A stretch of 64,000 nt of DNA from Artemia franciscana (GCF_032884065.1 NC_088867.1:28143507-28207506); one strand, 5' to 3'; positions 40,301-47,960 are shown, counted from the stretch's first letter. Numbers and translations: made by a program. The notes: generated from the letters alone by a model not told the origin.

Positions 40301-43300
40301 CCCCAACGCCCCCTTCACCAGATAAGGTTGAAATTTAATATAAGGGCTCTGAGACGTGATATCCTTCCAAACATCAAATTTCACTAAGATCCGATCACTC
40401 CTTCGTAAGTTAAAAATACCTCATTTTTCTATTTTTTTAGAATTAACCCCCCCCCCACACACACAACCAGAGAGAGCGGATCCGTCCCGGATGTCAATCA
40501 CGTATTTAGGACTTGTGCTTATTTTTCCCACCAAGTTTCATCCCGAACCCTCCATTCGAAGCGTTTTCCAAGATTTTAGGTCCCCCCCACCCTCAAGTCC
40601 TCCAATGTCACCAGATCCAAGCGGAATTTAAAATAAGAGCTATGAAACACGGTATCCTCCCAAATTTCAAATTTCATTAAGATCCGATCATTCCTTCGTA
40701 AGTTAAAAATACCTCATTTTTCTAATTTGTTCAGAATTAACCCCCCTCCCCAACTCCCCCAAACATAGCGGATCCGTTCCGGTTATGTCAATAACGTATC
40801 TAGGACTTATGCTTATTTTTTCCACCAAGTTTCATCCCGACCCTCCACTCTAAGCGTTTTCCAAGATTTTAGGTTCCGCCCCCCCCAACATCCCCTTCAT
40901 CGGATAAGGTTGAAATTTAATATAAGAGCCCTGAGACATGATACCCTTCCAAACACCAAATTTCATTAAGATCCGATCACTCCTTCGTAAGTTAAAAATG
41001 CCTTATTTTTCTAATTTTTCAGAATTAACCTCCCCCCCCCCACACACACACACAACCAGAGAGAGCGGATCCGTCCCGGATGTCAATCACGTATTTAGGA
41101 CTTGTGCTTATTTTTCCCACCAAGTTTCATCCCGAACCCTCCACTCTAAGCGTTTTCCAAGATTTTAGGTCCCCTCCCCCACTCTCAAGTCCTCCAATGT
41201 CACCGGATCCAAGCGGAATTTAAAATAAGAGCTATGAAACACGGTATCCTTCCAAACTTCAAATTTCATTAAGATCCGATCATTCCTTTGTAAGTTAAAA
41301 ATACCTCATTTTTCTAATTTGTTCAGAATTAATCCCCCTCCCCAACTCTCCCAAACAAAGCGGATCCGTTCCGGTTATGTCAATCATGTATCTAGGACTT
41401 GTGCTTATTTTTTCCACCAAGTTTCATCCCGACCCTCCACTCTAAGCGTTTTCCAAGATTTTAGGTTCCCCTCCTCAATTCCCCCCCCCCCAATGTCACC
41501 AGATCCAGTCAGGATTTAAAATAAGAGCTCTGAGACATGATATCCTTCCAAACGTCAAATTTCATTAAGATTCGATCACTGCTTCGTAAGTTAAATATGC
41601 CTCATTTTTTCTAATTTTTCAAAATTAACCCCGCCCCCCCAACATCCCCTTCACCGGATAAGGTTGAAATTTAATATAAGAGCTCTGAGACATGATGTCC
41701 TTCCAAACACCAAATTTCATTAAGATCCGATCACTCCTTCGTAAGTTAAAAATGCCTCATTTTTCTAATTTTTGCAGAATTAACCCCCCCCCCCCCCACA
41801 CACACACAGAGAGAGAGCGGATCCGTCCCGGTAATATCAATCACGTATTTAGGACTTGTGCTTATTTTTCCCGCCAAGTTTCATCCCGAACCTTCCACTC
41901 TAAGCGTTTTCCAAGATTTTAGGTCCCCCCCTCAAGTCCCCCAATATCACCAGATCCAAGCGGAATTTAAAATAAGAGCTCTAAGACACGGTATCCTTCC
42001 AAACTTCGAATTTCATTAAGATCCGATCACTCCTTCGCAAGTTAAAAATACCTCATTTTTTCTAATTTTCAGAATTAACCCCCCCCCCCAAACTCGCCCA
42101 AACAGAGCAGATCCGTTCCGGTTGTGTCAATAACGTATCTAGGACTTCTGCTTATTTTTCCCACCATGTTTCATCCCGATCCCTCCACTCTAAGCGTTTT
42201 CCAAGATTTTAGGTCCCCCTCCAACTCCCCCCAGAGTCACCGGATCTGGTCGGAACTTAAAATAGGAGCTCTGAGACACGATATCCTTCCAAACATCAAA
42301 TTTCATTAAGATCCCATCACCCGTTCGTAAGTTAAAAATACTTCATTTTTTCTATTTTTCCGAATTAACCGGCCCCCACTCCCTCCCCCCAGATAGTCAA
42401 ATCGGGAAAACGACTATTTCTAATTGAATATGTTCCGGTCCCTGATACACATGCCAAGTTTCATCGTCCTAGCTTCCATGGAAGTGCTTGAAGTAGCAAC
42501 ACCAGGACAGACAGACAGACCGACAGAATTTGTGATTGCTATATGTCACTTGGTTCATACCAAGTGCCATAAAAAGCCCAAGGATCATCGCAATACAAAT
42601 GAAAAAATCCAATTCTAACCAAAATAAATGTAACTGAAATAAACAGTACATACACATAAACACAACAAAATTGCACTAGTTACAGAATCTATTTCTATGC
42701 TCCTTTTCTAGTCTAATCTTTCCACACTCACAAGACTCTCATCACTTATTATGCTTGCCAGCCATCTTTCATCGAACCTACAATCTCCTTATGTTTCCTT
42801 TCGTAACTCACTAATTTTTTCTCACTCATCCATCATATGACCTATCGTCTCATCCATAGCTTCTCATATGGTGCAAAAATAGGGACCATCCTGCCGTTGA
42901 CTCTTCCCAAAATAAATTTTTATCAAAACTCTTTTTTATAGAGTTTTGGCTCCTTTTTAATAGGGTTTCGGCTCCTTTTTTATAGAGTTTTGGCTCCTTT
43001 TTTATAGGGTTTTGGCTTCTATTGACAGAGACCACCCTTTATTCTATAATTGAGTTACCTGTTTTTATTTTACTTTGTTTATTTTCAATGTAATCCTCTA
43101 GCCTATCGAAGATAATAAGTTCATGATGAAATGAATTTTGTAAGTGTAAAAAAAATCTGTTCTATCTATTTTTCTAAAATTATCCGTTTTAGAGTTTCGG
43201 TTACTATTGGTGTGGGTCAGTCACTACTGAGTTTTATCCTTTCGTTTCTGTCATGACGTTAAAGATCATGCCGATTTCTTTTCAGAACCCGTTGCTTTCC

Positions 43301-44898
43301 TTCTTTGAGTTATGTGCAAAAAAACAGCTATGATCTACTGATTTTCATTAAAAGTGTAATTTTTACATTTTTCAGTTTTCTTTTCATACTCCTCTATGTA
43401 CATCTTTTTTTATGTAAAGAGGGCATGAATAAATTATTATTATTATTATAGGATGGGTCGTACTACCAATAGGGAAATTTGTTTTCATTTTTTTTACCTT
43501 TATGACTAGAATCACTATCTAAAAATACTGACACAAAGCCAAGTTACCCTTCAATATGGCTCGGAGGCAGAAATATTGCAGGAGGGGATCTAGTGACCCT
43601 TCAATCACTTTCGGCTTTCGAAAAGGGCTCTTAAGTTCTCTCACAGTTCTATGCCCCTGTCTTAACAAGATTAGCAACAGAAAAAAAAAACAATATTAAA
43701 TGAGCTAAATTAAGCAAATCATCTAAAGAAAAATAAAGAAAATAATAATAAACAAAACTCACATCTTAACAAATTCCAAATATTACCATACAAATAGCAC
43801 GAATACGCACAACAGAATGAGAAATTAGGTTGTCTCTGATACAGTTAGAGTTTGGAATAACTTAATAACTTCCAATACCACCATGCAAATACCACGAATA
43901 CGCATGACAGAATGACATGCTAGGTTATCTCCGGTACAATTTGATACAGTTTGTTTTTGTTTCCTTTTCTTTATGTGTTGTGCTTAATTTGGCCTAATTC
44001 ATTTTTTTATCGTTGATAAAGGCTTCCAGACATGAAGTTGAAATATTCGGATTTCTTTATTATTTAGAGTTTGTAGTTTGTTTTCTGTTTTGTCCACTTC
44101 TTTTTTCAAAATATTATATACGTTTTCACTATATTTCTTTCATATATAACAGTTTGTTTAGGCTGAGCTTTGTTATGTAAAATTTAAAGATTAACTTAAA
44201 GACTCGGGAGGGGGGAGTAATGATAGAAGATGATAGAAGCTCCCTCCTAGATTACCAATGAATGGCTCCAGGGAAATTGAGGTCTCTACAATGAGTACAT
44301 GCAACGTTTAAGGCTCCAAATGACTTGTAATTAACATTTGCGTAGTTTACGGCATCTTTGTAGATTGGTACTGGGTTTTGTGCCACAGATTTTTAGCGTC
44401 GAAGATTGCGACGGCGTTAATCTTCTCGATTTTCATTGTCTTCTAACCGCACATTTCTTTGTTCTTCACTTTCGTTTCAATTTGGTCTGATCTTCATTGT
44501 TGCAAGTCTTCTAACCGCATTTTTTTTTTTTTTTTTGTGCTACATTTTAGTTTATGATCCGCAGTGATTGTCCTTGTCGCAAATCTTCTCACGATATATG
44601 TATTATAATTACTATGTTACACTTACTATTTTGTACTTATTTATGCTTATTCCAGTTTAATTTTTGAAGTTAACACGCCAAACTAATGAACTGCTGGAAT
44701 ATTTCAAGGGGTTTAAGGAGAAAAATTACTAGCAGTATGTTACCATAAACTGTTGTTTTTACTTTTAAAAAAAATTCAACTTTGATAGGAACCAAACTTA
44801 CCTCCACACATAATCCCTGTGTTAAGAAGCATAAAGATGAAAGACAGAAGACTCAGCAATGATTTTAACTCCAAAGTTGTTTGGTATATTCTTAACAT
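15911..44898 (-). CDS. PRADC1: PRADC1-like secreted PA-domain protein, five exons, complete
   Basis: Exons 44898-44802, 36296-36160, 33953-33844, 27964-27797 and 16028-15911 sum to 630 nt, giving 209 residues and a TAG stop. Every junction has GT/AG sites, and the intron phases (1, 0, 2, 2) keep one open frame. Residues 1-32 form a signal peptide with a hydrophobic core (LLSLLSFIFMLL). The rest is a protease-associated (PA) domain with family landmarks: DVFFEIVEP, YTFRSRPAKGF, IALIERGGECSF, AIIMDN, DIPVSFISRKDG, MIKRTLE and IPVNIT, ending in PWLVW. This order matches vertebrate PRADC1/PAP21 (about 190 residues), a secreted glycoprotein without a protease domain. NYT and NIT are possible N-glycosylation sequons. 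The biochemical role of the family is poorly defined. I see no frameshift or internal stop, so the gene looks functional. The introns are packed with repeats. Confidence 0.93.
16029..18186. other. Intron 4 of the PRADC1-like gene, proximal part
   Basis: No coding exon or recognised repeat family. AT-rich unique-looking sequence. Confidence 0.4.
18187..20973 (+). mobile_element. Composite satellite element, copy 2
   Basis: Begins ATGGCACTTGTGGCGAGG and ends with the palindrome CACTTGGTTAATACCAAGTG then CCATAAAAA. Inside are about nine degenerate units of about 290 bp. Landmarks per unit: AAATTTCATTAAGATCCGAT, AAGAGAGCGGATCC, CACCAAGTTTCATCCCGAT, CCAAGATTTTAGG. The terminal unit differs and has a GACAGACCGACAGAATTTG stretch. 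C-rich runs occur at fixed positions in the units. Confidence 0.75.
21415..21735 (+). repeat. Dispersed repeat, related to 50580-50965
   Basis: Shares TGGGAAGTATGCATATATTT-type sequence, GAATTTTCTGCTGG, GCCAGAATTCCTAT, GTGGAGATGTTAA and TCTGGCATTATTT with 50630-50965, in the same order. Non-coding. Confidence 0.65.
22646..22709. repeat. (TA)n microsatellite, about 64 bp
   Basis: Pure AT dinucleotide run inside intron 4. Just upstream (22250-22420) is a T/C-rich low-complexity tract whose overlapping open frames are not genes. Confidence 0.97.
22850..24350 (+). repeat. Dispersed non-coding repeat family
   Basis: Contains family phrases that recur at 25070-25290 and 49980-50580: GGAGCGACCCGGCTCAATAG, CAGGGGTGATCGTATC, GAGAGGGCTCATT, GGAGGGCAACTAGACCCCC, GATCAAAATTTTGAGATAGC and CCATTTTGTTCAGCATAGTC. 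No protein is recognised. It looks like a long degenerate interspersed repeat. Confidence 0.6.
23370..23531 (+). repeat. Two tandem copies of an 81-bp unit
   Basis: AAACTATAAGCTTG..., GTGGTAATGAACT and AAGCAAGGAGCGACCCGGCT occur twice with 81-bp spacing (23370 and 23451), nearly identical. 81 is a multiple of 3, so frames stay open through it. Confidence 0.85.
24374..24620. repeat. Foldback stem-loop cluster
   Basis: A segment of about 45 bp (CCTCGTCAATGCCTCGCTCT then TGACGCTAAA) is followed at 24512-24558 by its inverted copy (TTTAGCGTAAAGAGCGAGGT then ATTGACGAG), and at 24566-24620 again in the first orientation. This gives two alternative hairpins with about 100- and 10-nt loops. Confidence 0.8.
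24799..24927. repeat. Near-perfect foldback hairpin
   Basis: The left arm, ending CGCCCCGCTCTTTACGCT (to 24838), pairs with the right arm AGCGTAAAGAGCGGGGCG (from 24889) and onward, for about 38 bp with few mismatches and a loop of about 50 nt. The outer part (GGGACTGTCCC) is itself palindromic. It shares the GCTCTTTACGCT core with 24374-24620. Confidence 0.85.
25316..25395. repeat. (TA)n microsatellite, about 80 bp
   Basis: Pure AT dinucleotide run in intron 4. Confidence 0.97.
26600..27560. repeat. Diverged tandem-like repeats
   Basis: Phrases of the type 'ccactttgtgcctccaatca', 'tttatgtctccaataataca' and 'tttatgccttcaataataca' recur every 150-250 bp, with purine-rich GGAGGGG-type stretches between. 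Similar phrases occur at 14074 and 15735. No coding capacity is recognised. Confidence 0.4.
27797..27964 (-). CDS. PRADC1: PRADC1-like exon 4 (PA-domain core)
   Basis: 168 nt between acceptor TTTAG and donor GTAATT. It encodes ECSFVTKAVRAKQSGAIAA, then IIMDNDFTND, then DGTGREVDIPVSFISRKD. 'G-CSF', 'AIIMDN' and 'DIPVSFI' are the hallmark positions of PA domains of the PRADC1 type. It ends with GG, and the first G of exon 5 completes a Gly codon. Confidence 0.94.
28640..30296. repeat. Hierarchical satellite, about 127-bp monomers in an A-B dimer
   Basis: About 12 monomers. Monomer marks (TGGACATTGTTG and variants) lie at about 28921, 29049, 29172, 29262, 29390, 29518, 29642, 29769, 29896, 30022, 30150 and 30276, so spacing is 123-128 bp except for one shortened unit (90 bp). 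Two monomer types alternate: A has CAATAGACAAAACCCGAACA, B has AGTAGAAAAAGCCCATACAA. Each monomer contains two AAAATCT(T/C)GGTC-like starts about 63 bp apart. Short dyads (CCACTG..CAGTGG, GTCCAGTGGAC) recur in every unit. Open frames inside are artefacts. Confidence 0.85.
30297..33115 (-). pseudogene. Degenerate RTE-like LINE (endonuclease and reverse transcriptase)
   Basis: Minus-strand order: a Thr/Ala/Asp-rich repeat stretch (33060-32925); APE endonuclease blocks KWDIIGLSETHLP, VIGDLKCSSGLEF, GARNRRGECLLE, NTLLKHRG, TWKSPDGTTKNYIDYV; a linker with YKRIRELSRLKTTL and RERWKQHF; RT blocks SNKSPGPDRLQAEILK, FIDFKQAFD and LAYADDID; and a C-terminus with MYGSETW and RWLGHVQRMRNDQLPKIAF. Several stops and frameshifts occur, and the RT segment between motifs A and C is shortened, with no RGVRQG block. 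Both catalytic motifs (D of FIDF, YADD) remain. The RTE-type assignment comes from the APE-RT layout and C-terminal block. Open frames on plus at 31797-32869 are shadows. Confidence 0.85.
33844..33953 (-). CDS. PRADC1: PRADC1-like exon 3
   Basis: 110 nt between acceptor CTACAG and donor GTAAGT. It encodes NYTIFRASLTPVNPVCGC and then GSIALIERG, the PA-domain 'IALVERG' strand. An NYT sequon lies at its start. It leaves two bases (GG) that are completed by exon 4. Confidence 0.92.
36160..36296 (-). CDS. PRADC1: PRADC1-like exon 2
   Basis: 137 nt between acceptor TTAG and donor GTGAGT. It encodes 45 residues including DVFFEIVEPEAISYTF and RSRPAKGFAGNF, equivalent to the PRADC1 segment that precedes the PA domain (aromatic-hydrophobic strand, then the 'PAK-F' motif). 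It ends in phase 0. Confidence 0.9.
38989..42573 (+). mobile_element. Composite satellite element, copy 3 (longest)
   Basis: Same organisation and orientation as 18187-20973. It begins ATGGCACTTGTGACGAGG and ends CACTTGGTTCATACCAAGTG then CCATAAAAA. The first about 450 bp are nearly identical to the start of copy 2, including AAGAGCCCAGAGCCAAGAGC-type sequence and AACACGCCTACCAATTTTCA. Internal unit starts (CAAGTTTCATCC) are at about 40247, 40538, 40828, 41125, 41417 and 41877. (CA)n stretches have grown at the C-rich position in several units (about 40453, 41040, 41797). Confidence 0.78.
42920..43022. repeat. Short tandem repeat, about 23-bp unit, four copies
   Basis: GAGTTTTGGCTCC followed by a T-rich TATAG stretch repeats four times with small changes. 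Confidence 0.75.
43385..43452 (+). mobile_element. Probable LINE 3' tail
   Basis: ATGTAAAGAGGGCATGAATA followed by (AAT/TTA)n, to about 43448. The 'GGGC..GAATAAATTATTATT' form resembles the TAA-tailed end of the element at 63528-64000. No coding part is present. Confidence 0.4.
43770..43955 (+). repeat. Diverged tandem duplication, about 96-bp unit
   Basis: TTCCAAATATTACCATACAA..GCACGAATACGCAC and TTCCAATACCACCATGCAAA..CCACGAATACGCAT are successive copies, followed in both by AGGTT(G/A)TCTC. Confidence 0.6.
44802..44898 (-). CDS. PRADC1: PRADC1-like exon 1 (start codon and signal peptide)
   Basis: The ATG lies at 44898-44896, with an in-frame TGA 15 nt upstream (TGA GCA TCA GGA TTA TAT GGA ATG). 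It encodes 32 residues with a hydrophobic stretch after LELKS, and ends TGTGGAG before the strong donor GTAAGT. One base is left over, and the two Ts that open exon 2 complete a Val codon. The phase match, the in-frame upstream stop and the signal-like composition support this as the true first coding exon. Conservation cannot confirm it, because signal peptides diverge. Confidence 0.82.
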
Positions 44899-45224
44899 TC
44901 CATATAATCCTGATGCTCATCAACTTCTTTCATGGAAGAAATTTTAAGATTTGAGTATACTATTTTACAAATAAGTAAACAAAAAAGTTATATGACAATC
45001 ATGATCGAAGCTGACAATGAGGAAGGGGGCAAAATCTCAGGACCTGACCATCAAAGGGTCATACAACAATATTTTATTAATGTGGAGGTTCACAAGACAA
45101 ATTTTTTTTATATATATTTTTCGGGAAAAGTGGCATCCTGATATATTCTCGCCTAACAAAACGATTTGGATAAGTCAGAAATTTGAAGAAATTCGTTAAG
45201 AGCCTTAATTTTGGTTTTCACAAA

Positions 45225-45232
45225 TGACGTCA
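45225..45232. promoter_or_regulatory. CRE-like palindrome upstream of the PRADC1-like gene
   Basis: A perfect TGACGTCA about 330 bp upstream of the start codon, with a half site (AACGTCA) about 20 bp farther upstream. This is the CREB/ATF consensus. It lies in the non-Helitron flank. Function is inferred from the motif only. Confidence 0.4.
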
Positions 45233-45319
45233 TATCGTAAAATTATAATAACGTCATGACACTTGTGACACTCGAGGGGAAAAATTGAAGATTTTCAACT
45301 ATAAAGAAGTTTATATTAA

Positions 45320-45465
45320 ATAGCTTGAAGAGCAAAAAACTAGTAATTGCAAAAATATTTACAGTGACTTTAACAAGGGATTACAACAATTCAAAAACCT
45401 CAAAAAGGAAAACAAAAAGATTGAAACTTAGTAGAAATCGCTGTTAGAAATCAGACTTGCGGTAA
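45320..45465 (+). repeat. Paralogous target sequence (unoccupied copy)
   Basis: GAGCAAAAAACTAGTAATTG, CAAAAATATTTACAG, TTTAACAAGGGATTACAACA and ATTCAAAAACCTCAAAAAGG match 47109-47134 joined to 48094-48190. Helitron 2 separates the two halves of the other copy. Confidence 0.85.
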
Positions 45466-45517
45466 TCTATATATATAAAAATAAGTTGTCTGTCTGTGTG
45501 TCTGTCTGTGGATCAGG

Positions 45518-45589
45518 TGACGTCATTTTTCTGTGTTGACTGACGTCATGAAATTAGTTGTCGTCATTTTTGCTTTGACGGTGACGTCA
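45518..45589. promoter_or_regulatory. Cluster of three CRE-like palindromes in Helitron 1
   Basis: Perfect TGACGTCA at 45518-45525, 45541-45548 and 45582-45589. The 5' region of the Helitron at the window start has four more. Binding by CREB/ATF/bZIP factors is inferred from the motif. Confidence 0.45.
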
Positions 45590-45988
45590 TTAACGGTATT
45601 TAAGACATTTGTTCACGGAAAAATGTTTAATTTTAAAATGACTGAAGAACCTACAATGGCAACAGCCGAGGAAGCTGCTCAAAGAGTTTATGCCAAAAAA
45701 CTTGCTGCTGATAGAGAAAGTAAGAAAAGAAAGCGTTCCGAGGAATCACAAGAACAGCAAGAAAACAGGCTTGCAGCTGATAGACAAAGTAAGAAAAGAA
45801 AGCGTGCCGGGGAATCACAAGAACAGCAAGAAAACAGGCTTGCGGCTAAAGAACGCAAAACCGCGCAGTTAGATGAAAATCCACCTGGACAGCAAGAGTC
45901 AAAACATATCAAAACTGAAAATGATAGCGATGATGATTGGGTTTGGGATTTTGACTTGGATAAGGTCATCAATGCCTACCAGATTTAA
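45533..45988 (+). CDS. Helitron replicase N-terminal remnant, 151 aa
   Basis: Two tandem 22-residue units (ESQEQQENRLAADR followed by a KKRKR cluster) precede an acidic tail (NDSDDDWVWDFDLDK). Arg-rich 'E-S/T-x-EQRE-x-RLAADR' repeats of this kind occur in the N-terminal region of animal Helitron Rep/helicase proteins. The Rep HUH domain and most of the helicase are absent. The start could be Met at 45533, which gives a hydrophobic N-terminus (VVVIFALTVTSLTVF), or an internal Met at 45623 or 45638 near MTEEPTMATAEEAAQ; the internal starts fit the family better. It may be expressed, but I infer a dead remnant. Confidence 0.6.
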   Translation: MLTDVMKLVVVIFALTVTSLTVFKTFVHGKMFNFKMTEEPTMATAEEAAQRVYAKKLAADRESKKRKRSEESQEQQENRLAADRQSKKRKRAGESQEQQENRLAAKERKTAQLDENPPGQQESKHIKTENDSDDDWVWDFDLDKVINAYQI

Positions 45989-46109
45989 GTTAAAAAACAA
46001 AGGTTCGTCGATATGTACTTCATAGTGACGCTGAAAAATAAAGAAGAAAAAGAAAACTGAAAAAAGAAAAAAGGTAAAAAACTAAAAAAAAAACTAAAAA
46101 GAAAAAACA

Positions 46110-46540
46110 CTCAAAGAGAAATTACAGACCGGGACACAAATGACGACCGAGACAGAGGGAATATAAGTGACGACCGGGAACCTCAAAGAGAAATTGCAGA
46201 CTGGGACACCCGGACACAAATCACGACCGGGACACAGGGAATATAAATGACGACCGGGACACAGGGAATATAAATGACGACCGGGACACAAGGACACAAC
46301 TACAACGGGGACGCCGGGGGCACAGGCGGGATATATAAATGACGACCGGGACACAGGGATTGTTCGAATAGAAATTACAGACCGGGACACCGGGACACAA
46401 ATGACGACCGGGACACCGGGACACAGGGAATATAAATGACGACCGGGACACTCAAAGAGAAATTACAAACTGGGACACCGGGACACAAATGACGATCGGG
46501 ACACAGGGAATACAAATGACGACCGGGACACAGGGACACA
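46110..46540 (+). repeat. Helitron-borne minisatellite
   Basis: A core 27-bp unit (ACCGGGACACAGGGAATATA then AATGACG) and shortened variants (GGGACACCGGGACACAAATG, CTCAAAGAGAAATTACAGAC) in irregular tandem. The same array appears at 1-180 (minus) and 47560-47750. Unit lengths near multiples of 9 keep long frames open on the minus strand; these are not genes. Confidence 0.85.
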
Positions 46541-46699
46541 TCATTAGAATAATGAGGTATAGATCTGAATACGGATTGTTTTTCCCATGGACAATTATAT
46601 GTTGCATGTTCAAGAGTCAGTAAACCTGACAATCTATTTATATGCACAGACAATGGGACAGCGAAGAATGTTGTATATTCGCAAGTTTTACGTAGTTAA
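46541..46699 (+). pseudogene. Helitron Pif1-type helicase C-terminus, tandem copy 1
   Basis: The frame at 46556 reads GIDLNTDCFSHGQLYVACSR, then VSKPDNLFICTDNGTAKNVV, then YSQVLRS and TAA at 46697-46699. 'FSHGQLYVA-SRV' is the last helicase motif of Pif1-type Helitron helicases, followed by the usual tail and natural stop. Upstream it is cut by stops (TAA TGA before GIDL) and then by the minisatellite. Confidence 0.85.
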
Positions 46700-46757
46700 A
46701 AACATATATTTATATCTATCTCTATTCACAGGTGGGACAAAGGGACACAGGGACACA

Positions 46758-46916
46758 TCATTAGAATAATGAGGTATAGATCTGAATACGGATTGTTTTT
46801 CCCATGGACAATTATATGTTGCATGTTCAAGAGTCAGTAAACCTGACAATCTATTTATATGCACAGACAATGGGACAGCAAAGAATGTTGTATATTCGCA
46901 AGTTTTACGTAGTTAA
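46758..46916 (+). pseudogene. Helitron helicase C-terminus, tandem copy 2
   Basis: A 217-bp tandem duplication of the preceding segment (46556 corresponds to 46773), almost identical, ending in the same TAA at 46914-46916. The close match suggests a recent duplication. Confidence 0.85.
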
Positions 46917-47235
46917 AAACATATATTTATATCTATCTCTATTCACAGGTGGGACAAAGGGACACAACAACAATGGTGCGTAACTAATATGGCGCGTAAC
47001 GACTTACGCGCGCGGGGGGGCTTGGGGGGGCGCGAAGCGCCACCCCAACAGCTAGTAATCAAATATTTTTGAATAGCCTAAGTATGAAAAGACATTAAAC
47101 TGCGTAAAGAGCAAAAAACTGATAGTTGCAAAAATCTATATAAAAATAAGTTGTTTGTGTGTTATGTCTGTCTGTCTGTCCACATATGACGTCTGAATTA
47201 TTTAATCATATACCAATTCAAAAACGAATGTATTC

Positions 47236-47292
47236 AAGCCCGAAGTAGCTGAGTTGGTAACGCGTTATGTTCCAGGTTCTAGGTCCGATTAT
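47236..47292 (+). other. tRNA-like segment inside Helitron 2
   Basis: GTAGCTGAGTTGGTAACGCG resembles a tRNA D-arm/A box, and GGTTCTAGGTCCGA 35 nt later resembles a B box (GGTTCGANNCC). It is too short and mismatched for a working tRNA. It could be a captured SINE or tRNA fragment. Confidence 0.35.
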
Positions 47293-47750
47293 AAATGATG
47301 ACGGGGACACAGGGAGTGTTCGATTAGCAATCACCATCAACAAAGCTCAATGGCAATCATTAGAATCATGAGGTATAACTAAAAAAAACTAAAAAAAAAG
47401 GTAAAAAACTAAAAACTAGGAAAAAGACCAATTCAAAAACGAATGTATATACAGACCGGGACACCGGGACACGGGTTTAACCAGATGCGACTAAAATTGG
47501 ATCGTTGTCAGATCTATATATATAAAAATAAGTTCAAAAACGAATGTATATACAGACCGGGACACCGGGACAAAAATGACGACCAAGACACAGGGAATAT
47601 AAATGACAACCGGGACACTCAAAGAGAAATTACAGACTGGGACACCGGGACACAGGGAATATAAATGACAACCGGAACACAGGGACACAACTACAACGGG
47701 GACGCCTGGGGGACACAGGGGGATATATAAATGACGACGGCGACACAGGG

Positions 47751-47960
47751 AATATTCGATTAGCAATCACCATCAACAAAGCTCAAGGGCAATCATTAGA
47801 ATCATGAGGTATAGATCTGAATACGGATTGTTTTTCCCATGGACAATTATATGTTGCATGTTCAAGAGTCGGTAAACCAATCTATTTATATGCACAGACA
47901 ATGGGACAGCGAAGAATGTTGTATATTCGCAAGTTTTACATAGTTCAAAACTTATATACA
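47751..47960 (+). pseudogene. Helitron helicase C-terminal remnant in Helitron 2
   Basis: The frame from 47754 reads IRLAITINKAQGQSLES, a TGA (47805-47807), then GIDLNTDCFSHGQLYVACSR and VGKP. A 4-nt deletion relative to 46621 (loss of TGAC) then shifts the frame. 'TINKAQGQ' and 'FSHGQLYVA-SRV' are the two last helicase motifs of Pif1-type Helitron proteins. Confidence 0.85.

Larger units (their letters stand above)
45466..47055 (+). mobile_element. Helitron 1, complete ends, non-autonomous
   Basis: Starts TCTATATATATAAAAATAAG and TTGTCTGTCTGTGTG. Ends with a hairpin (GGCGC-GAA-GCGCC, flanked by GGGG and CCCC) and CCAACAGCTAG at 47055. It is flanked by A at 45465 and T at 47056, the A^T target typical of Helitrons. 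Inside: a replicase N-terminal remnant ORF (45533-45988), an A-rich stretch, a minisatellite (46110-46540), and two tandem copies of the helicase C-terminus. 1,590 bp, too short to be autonomous. Three TGACGTCA sites lie near its 5' end. It sits about 570 bp upstream of the PRADC1-like start codon, which is on the other strand. Confidence 0.9.

Noticed and set aside
43980-44060. Possible retroelement tail (GATAAAGGCTT..GTTGAAATATTC)
   Set aside because: Weak resemblance only, with no coding part or tail.
46094-46653. Minus-strand frames rich in SRSSFIFPV and CPG repeats
   Set aside because: Translation of the Helitron minisatellite. The units are near multiples of 9 bp, which keeps frames open.
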